Positions 53,703-61,878 of a stretch of DNA of 64,000 nt are shown one piece after another. This stretch comes from SZUA-309 sp965215995. Its GTDB lineage: Bacteria > Pseudomonadota > Gammaproteobacteria > Pseudomonadales > Azotimanducaceae. The stretch's first letter is position 1. Every line of letters begins with the position of its first letter. The stretch covers positions 5,394,001 through 5,458,000 of the forward strand of contig OZ244128.1 in NCBI GenBank assembly GCA_965215995.1, in the 5' to 3' direction. Both the position numbers and the translations under genes were made by a program. Below the pieces are notes generated by a model. The model had not been told where the DNA came from and ran no database searches. It saw nothing but the letters and a program-made list of their open reading frames with translations.

Positions 53703-53939
53703 GGCTATCTCAGTTAGCGTTAGTATTCCTTTCCTCTGCCCGTTTGTCAGCTTGTCGAGAAACTCTTGCTAGCTATCGATCGTTTATTGTCCATCGACCA
53801 TCGACCAACAGCTCTCTAAGAGCTCTGTCCGCAAACACTCGAACAGTGATCTTCGAACCACGCTCATGTTTCTGGGGAGAAAACGTAAAGCAGCGAAAAT
53901 CGATGCGAATGATATGCAAATAGAAAGAAAAAAACACCA
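53703..53939. other. A/T-rich gap upstream of the H1-like gene
   Basis: No gene recognised. It is clearly richer in A and T than its surroundings. Near the adk stop, a T-run on the minus strand (A-run at about 53926-53933) follows a weak stem and may end the adk message. A direct repeat CATCGACCAT (two copies around 53792-53808) lies in the middle. Confidence 0.4.
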
Positions 53940-54587
53940 CTAGTTTTGCAGTGCTGAAACAATCTCCTGCTGTATTTCTTCGACTTTTCCGAGCCCGTTC
54001 ACAGTTACGTAGCGCAGTTTGTCACTCTCTGCTTTTTCACGGTAGTAACCGATGAGTGGTTGTGTCTGCTCACGGTAAACCGAAAGACGCTCTCGCACAG
54101 TCTCTTCGCTGTCGTCTTCGCGCTGAATGAGCGCCTCGCCGGTCACGTCGTCCAGGCCTTCTTCACGTGGCGGGTTATAGAGCACGTGATAGGTGCGGCC
54201 GGATCCCGGATGCACGCGACGACCGCTCATCCGCCTGATTATTTCCTCATCCGGCACAGTGATCTCCAGCACCACTTCCACATCCACACCTGCGGCAACG
54301 AGCGCTTCAGCCTGAACAATCGTTCTCGGAAACCCGTCGAAAAGAAAACCGTTTTCACAGTCATCCTGGGCTATCCGTTCTTTCACCAGGTCGATGATGA
54401 TTTCATCGCTCACCAGTGCTCCGGAATCCATGACCGCCTTTACCCGCTGACCCAGCTCGCTGCCGGCCTTCACGGCCGCACGCAGCATGTCCCCGGTGGA
54501 GATCTGTGGCACAGCGAATGCCTCGCAGATGAACTGTGCCTGGGTGCCCTTTCCGGCACCTGGTGGGCCGAGCAGTATGATTTTCAT
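53940..54587 (-). CDS. adk: Adenylate kinase
   Basis: Keeps AMP, ADP and ATP in balance. P-loop GPPGAGKGTQ near residue 7, the AMP-binding STGDMLRAA and GFPRT, and a long LID domain (about 121-160, GRRVHPGSGRTYH) without zinc-binding Cys. At 215 residues it is the normal long form. AAAGGAG sits at good spacing before the ATG. A 264-bp palindromic element ends 23 nt before the start, so any adk promoter lies inside or beyond that element. Confidence 0.97.
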   Translation of the reverse strand: MKIILLGPPGAGKGTQAQFICEAFAVPQISTGDMLRAAVKAGSELGQRVKAVMDSGALVSDEIIIDLVKERIAQDDCENGFLFDGFPRTIVQAEALVAAGVDVEVVLEITVPDEEIIRRMSGRRVHPGSGRTYHVLYNPPREEGLDDVTGEALIQREDDSEETVRERLSVYREQTQPLIGYYREKAESDKLRYVTVNGLGKVEEIQQEIVSALQN

Positions 54588-54610
54588 TGATTCGCTCCTT
54601 TGACGGGTTT

Positions 54611-54874
54611 AAGGAACCTCTGACTAATTCACGAAAGCTCAGAGTTTATCGCGCTTGTCCTGGCAAGGCGTACACCGAAGGCAATGTCGAGCACATTGGC
54701 GAGGTGTACAACGCAGTCAGGGCAAGCGCGATAAGCTCCCGCAGGGCCCGAACTACGGGGCCTGTGGGCTTCGTTGCACTTCTCGCCAAGGTCACCGACA
54801 TTGCCTTCGAAGTGCGCCTCGCCACAGACCCCGTAGTTCGGGCTGAGCAAACGTGAATTAGTCAGGGGTTCCTT
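54611..54874. mobile_element. Nested-palindrome, non-autonomous (MITE-like) element
   Basis: 264 bp bounded by 23-bp terminal inverted repeats with one mismatch (54611-54633 and 54852-54874, starting AAGGAACC[T/C]CTGAC). Inside are two long stem-loops in tandem: arms 54646-54662 with 54718-54734, and 54747-54767 with 54822-54842, each with one mismatch. The two hairpin units also resemble each other in the loop (GGCAATGTCG core) in inverted orientation, so the whole is a head-to-head pair. No protein fits. The ends resemble those of small IS5-type elements, which is a tentative guess. Confidence 0.75.
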
Positions 54875-54902
54875 CATTGTACTGGTCGCTGGCTGCTTGT
54901 TT

Positions 54903-56978
54903 TTAAGGCTGATCAAACCTATGCGGACTCATTAGCTTCGCCGCCCGTACGGCGGGGATCATTTCCAGCTCGTCAAGCAACGTGTGCACGGCCAGCAGGT
55001 TCTCCAATTGAACCTCGATGGTGATGAGCGCCTCGGCGGTGTTCGGTAGCACCCGACCAGAATTGGACAACAGCATGATTCCCCGGGAGCCGAGAAACGT
55101 CGTGATGTCCATCAACAGCCCCGAACGGTCATCGGCCAGCATCTCCACGTGGAAGCTGGTGCCTGAAACCTCGGGTGCAGCAACTTCATCAATCAGACTC
55201 ATCTGCGTCATCTGCGTCATCTGCATTGCTGATAGCGCCCCACTATCTGCAAGACCTGGCTGCGCACTAGCAGGAAGCAGCTCAGCCAGCAGGTCAAGGA
55301 TCTGGCAGTCACCGCAGCCGAGCGCCGTGAGGCAGTCTTCTTCTCCGACGTAGCCGAGCCGCGCAGCAGCTGAGGCTAGTTCAGCACCAACGGGGACCGG
55401 CAGGCAGAGCCGGGCGAACGACTGTTCGAGAAGCCCCCTTCCTTCCGCCAGGTTTTCCTCTTCAGTTCGATCGTGGAACCAGTCACTGATCTTCTCTCTG
55501 GCCCGGGCGGTTCGAATGCAGTCGAGGTGATTGTGCAGCCAGGTTCGACTGGGTGCACCCAGGTCTGTGGTCACCACTTCTACCCTTTGACCACTTACCA
55601 GCGGCTGATTCAGGGCAATGGCGCGCCCATCCGCCCGAGCACCACGACAGCGATGTCCCACCTCGGTGTGCACGCGATAAGCGAAGTCGAGCGCAGTGGC
55701 ACCCGTCGTGAGATCGAGCACGTGGCCCTTGGGAGTGTAAACAAAGATCCTCTCTTCACGCGCTCGGTTTCCCAGCTCGAGACCGATCTGATGCTGTCGG
55801 ATGTGCTCTTCGGCTTCCTCCTGCCATTCCACCACCTGGCGCATCCAGTCCATTTTCTGCGCATAGAAGTCGTCTTCACTGATGCCGTCCTTGTACGCCC
55901 AGTGCGCGCACACGCCCAGCTCAGCCTCTTCATGCATTTCCGGTGTTCGGATCTGAACTTCCAGTGTCTTGCCATCGCTCCAGCTCACAGCCGTGTGTAT
56001 GGATCGGTAGCCGTTCTCTTTGGGCACAGCGATGTAGTCATCGAATTCGCTCGGAATGTGCTGCCATTCGGTATGGATCACGCCAAGCGCCGAGTAACAC
56101 TGACCGATGTCCGGCACCAGTACGCGAATTGCGCGCACGTCGTAAACCTCGTCCAGACCGACGTTTTTTGCGCGCATCTTGCGCCAGATCGAAAACAGGT
56201 GCTTCGCTCGACCGAACACCTCTGCATCAATCTGCTTCTCGAGAAGCCTCGCCTCCATGGTAGCGACGATGTCCTGGATTTCCCGTTCCCGTTCTGCTCG
56301 GCGTCCCTGCAGCTGACCCGCAATGGTTTTGTAGATCTCCGGGGCCAGATAACGCAGCGAGAGATCTTCGAGTTCCCACTTGATCTGCCAGACGCCTAGC
56401 CTGTTCGCTAACGGGGCAAACACCTGATGCGCTTCCTGAGCAATACGCTGCTGCCTTTCCACGGAGCTGGTTTTGGCTGCTCTGAGCGCCACGACACGCT
56501 CGGCCAGCTTGAGCACGGCAACTCGGGCATCGTCGACCATGGAAACCAGCATGCGCTTGATGTTCTCAATCTGATCGCGGGACTCGCTGGTCTGCATTCT
56601 GGAATTGGACATCTCGAGCAGACTGGTATCCGCCATGCGCACGACGGACTCAACCAGATCGGCAATCTCCTCACCTTGAGGTCCAGCTATGGACTTTCTG
56701 ATCACACCAACGTCCAGAGAGCCGGTTCGCACCGGGCGGTAGAGCAACGCGGCAGCGACGGAAGACGCGTCCATGTTCAACGACAGGACGAGGTTTGCGA
56801 GCTCTACACCTTTCTCCAGAAACTCTTCGTTGCGCGATGGCAGAGCGGCAATGATGGCCAGGGCAGCGTCGAGGGCAGCGCTGGCAGCGCCGAAGCCGTC
56901 TTCGATGCCGGACCGCCAGGTTGCAACGTCGATACCGCCTCCCTCGAGGCGTGGGATTCTGTCGCTGGCTTTTACCAT
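54903..56978 (-). CDS. relA: (p)ppGpp synthetase RelA (degenerate hydrolase domain)
   Basis: Ribosome-associated enzyme that makes (p)ppGpp upon amino-acid starvation. The N-terminal HD region reads SSVAAALLYRPVRTG instead of an HD motif, so hydrolase activity is unlikely, as in other RelA proteins. The synthetase domain (about 240-360) holds YDVRAIRVLV and ENGYRSIHTAV, followed by TGS (RIFVYTPKGHVLDL), a helical region and a C-terminal ACT domain. At 691 residues it is normal for RelA. The linker before ACT has a short repeat (MQMTQMTQM) coded by 9-bp units. It overlaps rlmD by 7 nt. Confidence 0.94.
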   Translation of the reverse strand: MVKASDRIPRLEGGGIDVATWRSGIEDGFGAASAALDAALAIIAALPSRNEEFLEKGVELANLVLSLNMDASSVAAALLYRPVRTGSLDVGVIRKSIAGPQGEEIADLVESVVRMADTSLLEMSNSRMQTSESRDQIENIKRMLVSMVDDARVAVLKLAERVVALRAAKTSSVERQQRIAQEAHQVFAPLANRLGVWQIKWELEDLSLRYLAPEIYKTIAGQLQGRRAEREREIQDIVATMEARLLEKQIDAEVFGRAKHLFSIWRKMRAKNVGLDEVYDVRAIRVLVPDIGQCYSALGVIHTEWQHIPSEFDDYIAVPKENGYRSIHTAVSWSDGKTLEVQIRTPEMHEEAELGVCAHWAYKDGISEDDFYAQKMDWMRQVVEWQEEAEEHIRQHQIGLELGNRAREERIFVYTPKGHVLDLTTGATALDFAYRVHTEVGHRCRGARADGRAIALNQPLVSGQRVEVVTTDLGAPSRTWLHNHLDCIRTARAREKISDWFHDRTEEENLAEGRGLLEQSFARLCLPVPVGAELASAAARLGYVGEEDCLTALGCGDCQILDLLAELLPASAQPGLADSGALSAMQMTQMTQMSLIDEVAAPEVSGTSFHVEMLADDRSGLLMDITTFLGSRGIMLLSNSGRVLPNTAEALITIEVQLENLLAVHTLLDELEMIPAVRAAKLMSPHRFDQP
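55199..55224. repeat. 9-bp tandem repeats in relA
   Basis: Three units of TCATCTGCG (the last with a changed base) in the linker before the ACT domain, coding for Thr-Gln-Met repeats. Confidence 0.75.
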
Positions 56979-58300
56979 GACTTCTGAAAGATACCGAGTG
57001 TTTCCACGTGAGCCGTGTTTGGGAACATATCGTAGATACCTACCTGCTCGAGCGAAAATCCCGCCTGCGTGAGCACCGCCGCATCCTGCGCAAAGGAGCT
57101 GGGCGAGCAGCTCACATAGGCCACTCGCGTCACACCCGTGGCCTGGAGCCAGGCCGACAGGTTCGGCCCTGCCCCGGACCGAGGCGGATCCAGCAACAGA
57201 TAGTCTGCCTGCCCCAGATTCAGGCAGTCGGCATCATACAGATCCTGCACCTCAAACTCACACCGCTCATCAAGACCGTTGTGCGCGGCATTCAGCCTCG
57301 CTCGCTCAATCGCCGGTGCGGCAGCTTCAATGCCCCGCACACTGAGTCCTGAGGCTGCGAGCGGCAGCGAGACGTTGCCAATGCCGCAGAACAGGTCGAG
57401 CACTCGGGCACCGGCGGGCGCATTGAGACCGGCGATCGCAGCGCGGACAAGCTTGAGGTTCATCGCCAGATTGACCTGCGTGAAGTCAGTCGGCGCAAAC
57501 AGAAAGTGCAGACCGTAGTCGGTGTTCCGATAACTGAGATAGGGATACTCGGCACCGGGCGATGCCGGTAGCACCGTCTGGTAGCCGCCGCTCTGTGTAT
57601 AAACCTTGACCCGGTAGTTGCGGCCGAAAGCACTGAGCTTCTTCAGGTCATCGCCATTGAGTGCTTCCAGGTGACGCAGAATCAATGCGGCTTCCGCATC
57701 TCCAGCGGCGACATCCACTTGCGGAATCCACTGCGGTATGGACAGCTCGGCGACGAGTTCCTTGAGCGGCGCAATCAGACCGGACAAGGATCCGGTCAAC
57801 GTCAAACACTCCGACATACGCCCCACCCGATTGCCGAAGCTTTCGCGAAAGCCGACCAGCACCTCATCCCCGACAACCCGGACACCGAACCGGGCTTTGC
57901 TGCGGTAGTTGAATCGGGGACCGGACACAGGTGGACGAAAGCACTCCGCCTGCACGCCATTCTCTGCCAACGCGCTGCTGAGCCCTGCCTGCTTCAACTC
58001 GAGCTGCGCACCGTAGTCCATATGCTGCACCGCGCAGCCGCCGCAACGGGGGTAGAAACGACAGGCGGCAAGTTGTCTGAGAGGCGCCGGCTGTTCGACC
58101 GCTACTGCTTCACCCAGCCATTCGCCCTGACGCCTTTTCAGCATGCGGGCAGTCACGATTTCGCCGGGCAGAGCGTTCTTCAGCCTGACCGTTCGCTCGA
58201 TGGGCGAGTCCGTTTTCTGATAAACGGTGACGCCACAACCGTCTTCAGCCACGGAACGGATCGCGAGCGTGAGCTCTTTCGGCATCCTCGCTCTTGTCAT
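56972..58300 (-). CDS. rlmD: 23S rRNA (uracil(1939)-C(5))-methyltransferase RlmD
   Basis: SAM-dependent enzyme with an N-terminal TRAM domain and an Fe-S cluster motif (CRFYPRCGGC near residues 81-90). The C-terminal Rossmann domain has DLFCGIGNVSLPLA and the catalytic Cys region YVSCSPSSFAQD. At 442 residues it is a normal length. The start at ATG 58300 overlaps recO's stop by 1 nt; ATG at residue 6 (MPKELTL) is an alternative. relA follows, the order also seen in pseudomonads. Confidence 0.94.
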   Translation of the reverse strand: MTRARMPKELTLAIRSVAEDGCGVTVYQKTDSPIERTVRLKNALPGEIVTARMLKRRQGEWLGEAVAVEQPAPLRQLAACRFYPRCGGCAVQHMDYGAQLELKQAGLSSALAENGVQAECFRPPVSGPRFNYRSKARFGVRVVGDEVLVGFRESFGNRVGRMSECLTLTGSLSGLIAPLKELVAELSIPQWIPQVDVAAGDAEAALILRHLEALNGDDLKKLSAFGRNYRVKVYTQSGGYQTVLPASPGAEYPYLSYRNTDYGLHFLFAPTDFTQVNLAMNLKLVRAAIAGLNAPAGARVLDLFCGIGNVSLPLAASGLSVRGIEAAAPAIERARLNAAHNGLDERCEFEVQDLYDADCLNLGQADYLLLDPPRSGAGPNLSAWLQATGVTRVAYVSCSPSSFAQDAAVLTQAGFSLEQVGIYDMFPNTAHVETLGIFQKSW

Positions 58301-59013
58301 CAGCCTTGCCCGACCAGGAGCTGTCGACTCAACAGCGGACGAGGCCCGAGGTGAATTGCCAGGGATTCCGCGAAGATCCGTTTCGCCGCCCGTCGTACCC
58401 GAACGTCTGAGAAAGCTCCTTTGCCCATTTCGAGCAGTAGCGCCCCATCCACACCGAATTCCCTGGCGCCCTCGTCGCGCACCTCTTTGCTCTGCGTGGC
58501 GCCGAGCAACGAAAACCCCCGATCCGGCACCAGCCGATAGGATTGACCTGCCTGTAGAGGATTCCCGTCGACGTCACGCTCAAAATCGAGACCATAGCCG
58601 AGCTCCTCCAGGAGCAGCTTTTCAAAGCTGCGGAGCACGAAAGAGGGGCCTCGATCCATCTCGTCCAGTGCCCATCGCACACCAGCGAAGAGTCTCGGGT
58701 GCGGTTCCCGCTCATCAAGCAGGCGGGTGATCAGCTCGGTCAGATAGAAAGCGCTGGCCAGCTTGTTGCCCTGGAACCAGTGCTGCTTTTCAACCTCGAA
58801 CCCCCCCAGAGTGCCCAGCGAGCTGCGACCGCTCCAACCAAGGCGCAACTCCGTGAACGGCTGCAGCGCCCTGCCCCGTCGCCCGCCCCGCACACCACGC
58901 CCGACAAGCGTCACCAGACCGTGATCGAGGGTGAGCACGCTGATGAGCATGCTGGACTCCCGATAGGGGCGTGTGTGCACGACGATGCCGGGTTGATCGG
59001 TAACTCTAGTCAT
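58300..59013 (-). CDS. recO: DNA repair protein RecO
   Basis: Helps load RecA on gapped DNA in the RecFOR route. It has an N-terminal OB-fold (about 1-80, with GIVVHTRPYRESSML and GVRGGRRG) and a helical C-terminal half. At 237 residues it is a normal length. It overlaps era by 8 nt and rlmD by 1 nt. pdxJ, often the next gene after recO, is replaced by rlmD here. Confidence 0.93.
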   Translation of the reverse strand: MTRVTDQPGIVVHTRPYRESSMLISVLTLDHGLVTLVGRGVRGGRRGRALQPFTELRLGWSGRSSLGTLGGFEVEKQHWFQGNKLASAFYLTELITRLLDEREPHPRLFAGVRWALDEMDRGPSFVLRSFEKLLLEELGYGLDFERDVDGNPLQAGQSYRLVPDRGFSLLGATQSKEVRDEGAREFGVDGALLLEMGKGAFSDVRVRRAAKRIFAESLAIHLGPRPLLSRQLLVGQG

Positions 59014-59905
59014 ACCCCATTCTTTTCAGTGCCGCGGGGCTGTTGGTCCAGCCGGGTCGGACCTTCACCCAGAGCCTGAGCATGACAGGCATTTCCACGA
59101 GCGCCTCAATGTCCTTCCGCGCATCCTGGCCGATCATCTTCAGCTTCTCGCCCCCCTTGCCGATGATGATCCGCTTCTGCCCGGCTCGTTCCACGTAGAT
59201 ATCCGCGGCAATGTCCACCTTGCCGTCCCGCTCTTTGAACTGCTCGATGACCACCGTTGCCCGGTGCGGAATCTCATCACCCATTCGCCGCATCAGTTTT
59301 TCCCGGATGATTTCGGCGGCGATGGACTTCTCGGTCTGATCGGTGACCTGATCGGCCGGAAACAGGTGAGGATGCTCCGGCAGACGGGCGAAGACTTCTT
59401 CCCGCAGCATATCCAGACCGCTGCCTTTCAGAGCCGACACCGGAATGATGGCGTCGAACAGTCCATAGCCTGCCAATCGTTCGATCACCGGCAGCAGGCG
59501 TTCTTTCGGCTTCAGGAGATCCACCTTGTTGATCACCGCCAGGGCTCGCGTGCCGCTCCGGGTGATGTGATCGAGGACCAGTCTGTCCTCTTCGGTCCAC
59601 TGGTCCTTCTCCAGAACCATGACAATGAGATCCACGTCGGTCAGAACGGAGGTTGCCGAGCGCACCATGATCCGATTCATTTCCCGATCAGCGTGATCGT
59701 GAATTCCCGGGGTGTCCACATACACCGCCTGCTTGCTGCCTTCGGTGTCCACCCCGAGCATCACATGGCGAGTCGTCTGCGGTTTCCTGGAGGTGATCGC
59801 CAGCTTCTGGCGCAGCAGATGATTGAGCAGTGTGGACTTACCCACGTTCGGCCGTCCGACCAGGGCAACGTAGCCACACTGTGTCTTTGCTCGATCATCC
59901 GTCAT
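59006..59905 (-). CDS. era: GTPase Era
   Basis: Essential GTPase for 16S rRNA maturation and 30S assembly. G1 GRPNVGKSTLLN near residue 17, G3 DTPGIHD, G4 INKVDLL, and a C-terminal KH domain ending in RLWVKVRPGW with GKGGEKLKMIG. At 299 residues it is a normal length. It overlaps rnc by 4 nt, as in nearly all Gammaproteobacteria. Confidence 0.97.
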   Translation of the reverse strand: MTDDRAKTQCGYVALVGRPNVGKSTLLNHLLRQKLAITSRKPQTTRHVMLGVDTEGSKQAVYVDTPGIHDHADREMNRIMVRSATSVLTDVDLIVMVLEKDQWTEEDRLVLDHITRSGTRALAVINKVDLLKPKERLLPVIERLAGYGLFDAIIPVSALKGSGLDMLREEVFARLPEHPHLFPADQVTDQTEKSIAAEIIREKLMRRMGDEIPHRATVVIEQFKERDGKVDIAADIYVERAGQKRIIIGKGGEKLKMIGQDARKDIEALVEMPVMLRLWVKVRPGWTNSPAALKRMGYD

Positions 59906-60600
59906 GCCTGCTCCACCGCTGCAATCATGGCCTCAGCCGCGCTCTGTTCGGCTGCCCGCCGGTTCGAACCCCGGCCACTCGTTCTCAAGTTCAAGTCCAC
60001 GACCTCACAGCTCACGGTGAAAGTTCTTTCGTGTTCCGAACCCTGGGTTGCAACAACCCCATACACAGGTAACGCGAGAGACCTTGCCTGCAGCAGTTCC
60101 TGCAGGCGCGTTTTAGGGTCTTTGCTGGCACCCCGGGCACCGGCTTCGGCAAGTCGCTCGGCAAAGAGCCTCAGAACCAGGGCGCGAGCCTCTTCTACCC
60201 CGCCATCCAGGTTCACGGCACCGATAACCGCCTCCAGCGCATCCGCAAGTATGGACGCACGCTGCCGGCCACCGCTTTTGCGCTCCCCTGAGCCCAGACT
60301 CAGGAACTCACCCAGGCCAATGCTCTGGGCCACTTCCGCCAACGTCTCCTTGCGCACCAGGGCCGCCCGTATGAGCGTCAGCGTATCTTCAGCCGCCGTT
60401 GGCTGGTCGTTGTAGAGAGACTCGGCGATGGCATAACCGAGCACAGCGTCGCCGAGGAACTCGAGGCGTTCGTTGTGTTGACGGGAGTGACTTTTGTGGG
60501 TGAGCGCTACTTCCAACAGGCGCCGATTTTTGAACTGGTAGTTCAGACGGCTCTGCAGCCGTGTCAGCGCCTGGTCCCTATTTGAACTGGTACTGCTCAC
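59902..60600 (-). CDS. rnc: Ribonuclease III
   Basis: Double-strand RNA endonuclease. The catalytic signature HNERLEFLGDAVLGY near residue 35 and the acidic ILADALEAVIGAV are present; a C-terminal dsRBD (about 155-230) holds KDPKTRLQELLQ and SNRRAAEQSAA. I chose GTG 60600 because the family core starts about ten residues later (RLQSRLNYQF); ATG at 60618 and 60630 are alternative starts inside the end of the DUF4845 gene. The start is uncertain; the rest is clear. Confidence 0.94.
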   Translation of the reverse strand: MSSTSSNRDQALTRLQSRLNYQFKNRRLLEVALTHKSHSRQHNERLEFLGDAVLGYAIAESLYNDQPTAAEDTLTLIRAALVRKETLAEVAQSIGLGEFLSLGSGERKSGGRQRASILADALEAVIGAVNLDGGVEEARALVLRLFAERLAEAGARGASKDPKTRLQELLQARSLALPVYGVVATQGSEHERTFTVSCEVVDLNLRTSGRGSNRRAAEQSAAEAMIAAVEQA

Positions 60601-60952
60601 TGAACGACAGGACGGCATCCACATTGGCAACGATGTTCTCGCGCCGTTCGTATGCCACGGTCACCACGGTGCCCGTCTTCTGCCGCTCGATGGAAACAAT
60701 GTCCTTGACGTCGAAGTCCCGGAGGCTGTTCACCTTGAAACGCTTTTTCAAGGCATCGTAGATGTCGGTCTTGGACATGGTATGCACCTGCGAGGAAGGC
60801 AGCGCGTTGAAGATGGATTTCATCGTCTGAAAATCGATGTAGTGAGGGCCGAGCTTCAGCACCAGCGTGAGCACGGCTACCAGCGCGCTTATCCCAACCA
60901 GCAAGCCGACCATCGTCGCTCCGCCCTGTTTCCTTACCGTACGCATCTTCAA
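60578..60952 (-). CDS. DUF4845 family membrane protein
   Basis: A 124-residue protein with one transmembrane segment (about 14-35, MVGLLVGISALVAVLTLVLK) next to a positively charged N-terminus (KMRTVRKQGG), and a soluble domain with KDIVSIERQKTGTVVTVAYE. The fold suggests a pilin-like or secretion-related membrane anchor, but the function is unknown. Its place between lepB and rnc is conserved in many Gammaproteobacteria, which supports the call. Its start may be at Met3. Confidence 0.85.
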   Translation of the reverse strand: MKMRTVRKQGGATMVGLLVGISALVAVLTLVLKLGPHYIDFQTMKSIFNALPSSQVHTMSKTDIYDALKKRFKVNSLRDFDVKDIVSIERQKTGTVVTVAYERRENIVANVDAVLSFSEQYQFK

Positions 60953-61039
60953 GTCCTGTGCTTTTTGCTACCCGTGCCGTGACCTGCGCTGTGACCTGTC
61001 CGTCAGCATCGTTCGTCCTATGGGACGACGTTGTCAGTG

Positions 61040-61846
61040 CTAGAACCATCGATTCCGGGAAAATGTCGGCAAGTTGAAGCCGGGGTCTTTGTGAACCCAG
61101 ATGGCAACCGCTTTTCCAACTATCTCGGACTCGTGGGCAAAGCCCCAGCGGCGGCTGTCATCGCTCTTACCACGATTGTCACCCATCATGAAGTAAGAGT
61201 CTTCCGGAACCGTCCACTCCTCGGGCTGCTCGCTGATCTGGTATCGGTAGATCTGGTGCGGGCGGCCGTCGAAGGCTTCCGTATATTCCCTTATTGGGAT
61301 GAATCCAAATGGGGTGCGTTCCTCAAACTGAGCAACGAACTCGTAGTCCGCCCGCTCACCATTAATGTAAAGCGCCTTGTTTTCATAGCGGATCACGTCA
61401 CCGGGTACACCGATCACCCGTTTGATGAAGTAGCGGGGATCATGCGGCGGGATGAACACCATGATGTCTCCGCGCTGCGGGCGGCCAACGTCGAGTATCT
61501 TGGTACCGATGACCGGCAGACGAACTCCATAGGCATATTTATTGACTAGAACGAAGTCACCCACTTCCAGGGTCGGGACCATGGACTCAGACGGAATCTG
61601 ATAAGGCTCGGCTAGGAAGCTGCGCAGCACCAGAACAAGGAGCAGGACCGGAAAAAAGGACCGGGCGTACTCCACCAGCACCGGTTCTCGAGCCGCCTCG
61701 CTGACGGCCGTTTCCGTGCTCCCGCTCGCCGTAAGGGCCTCGGCCGCTGACAGGCGGCGTGGTTTCAGCAGCCAGGCATCGACAGCCCAGATACCACCGG
61801 TGATCAACACCGCCCAACTCAGCACAAGAGGCATGTCGACGTCCAC
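61040..61846 (-). CDS. lepB: Signal peptidase I
   Basis: Cleaves signal peptides of exported proteins on the periplasmic side of the inner membrane. Two N-terminal transmembrane segments (about 7-26 and 63-78), the catalytic Ser in PSESMVPTL near residue 91 and the Lys general base in FIKRVIGVPGD near residue 145, with GDNRGKSDDSR near the C-terminus. At 268 residues it is a little shorter than E. coli LepB (324). It lies between lepA and the DUF4845 gene, as usual. Confidence 0.96.
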   Translation of the reverse strand: MDVDMPLVLSWAVLITGGIWAVDAWLLKPRRLSAAEALTASGSTETAVSEAAREPVLVEYARSFFPVLLLVLVLRSFLAEPYQIPSESMVPTLEVGDFVLVNKYAYGVRLPVIGTKILDVGRPQRGDIMVFIPPHDPRYFIKRVIGVPGDVIRYENKALYINGERADYEFVAQFEERTPFGFIPIREYTEAFDGRPHQIYRYQISEQPEEWTVPEDSYFMMGDNRGKSDDSRRWGFAHESEIVGKAVAIWVHKDPGFNLPTFSRNRWF

Positions 61847-61878
61847 TGCTACTCCTTATCAAGCGCTGACGGAGGCGC

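Noticed and set aside
54653..54842. Small genes in the element upstream of adk
   Set aside because: Frames are short and follow the palindrome; no start signal or domain.
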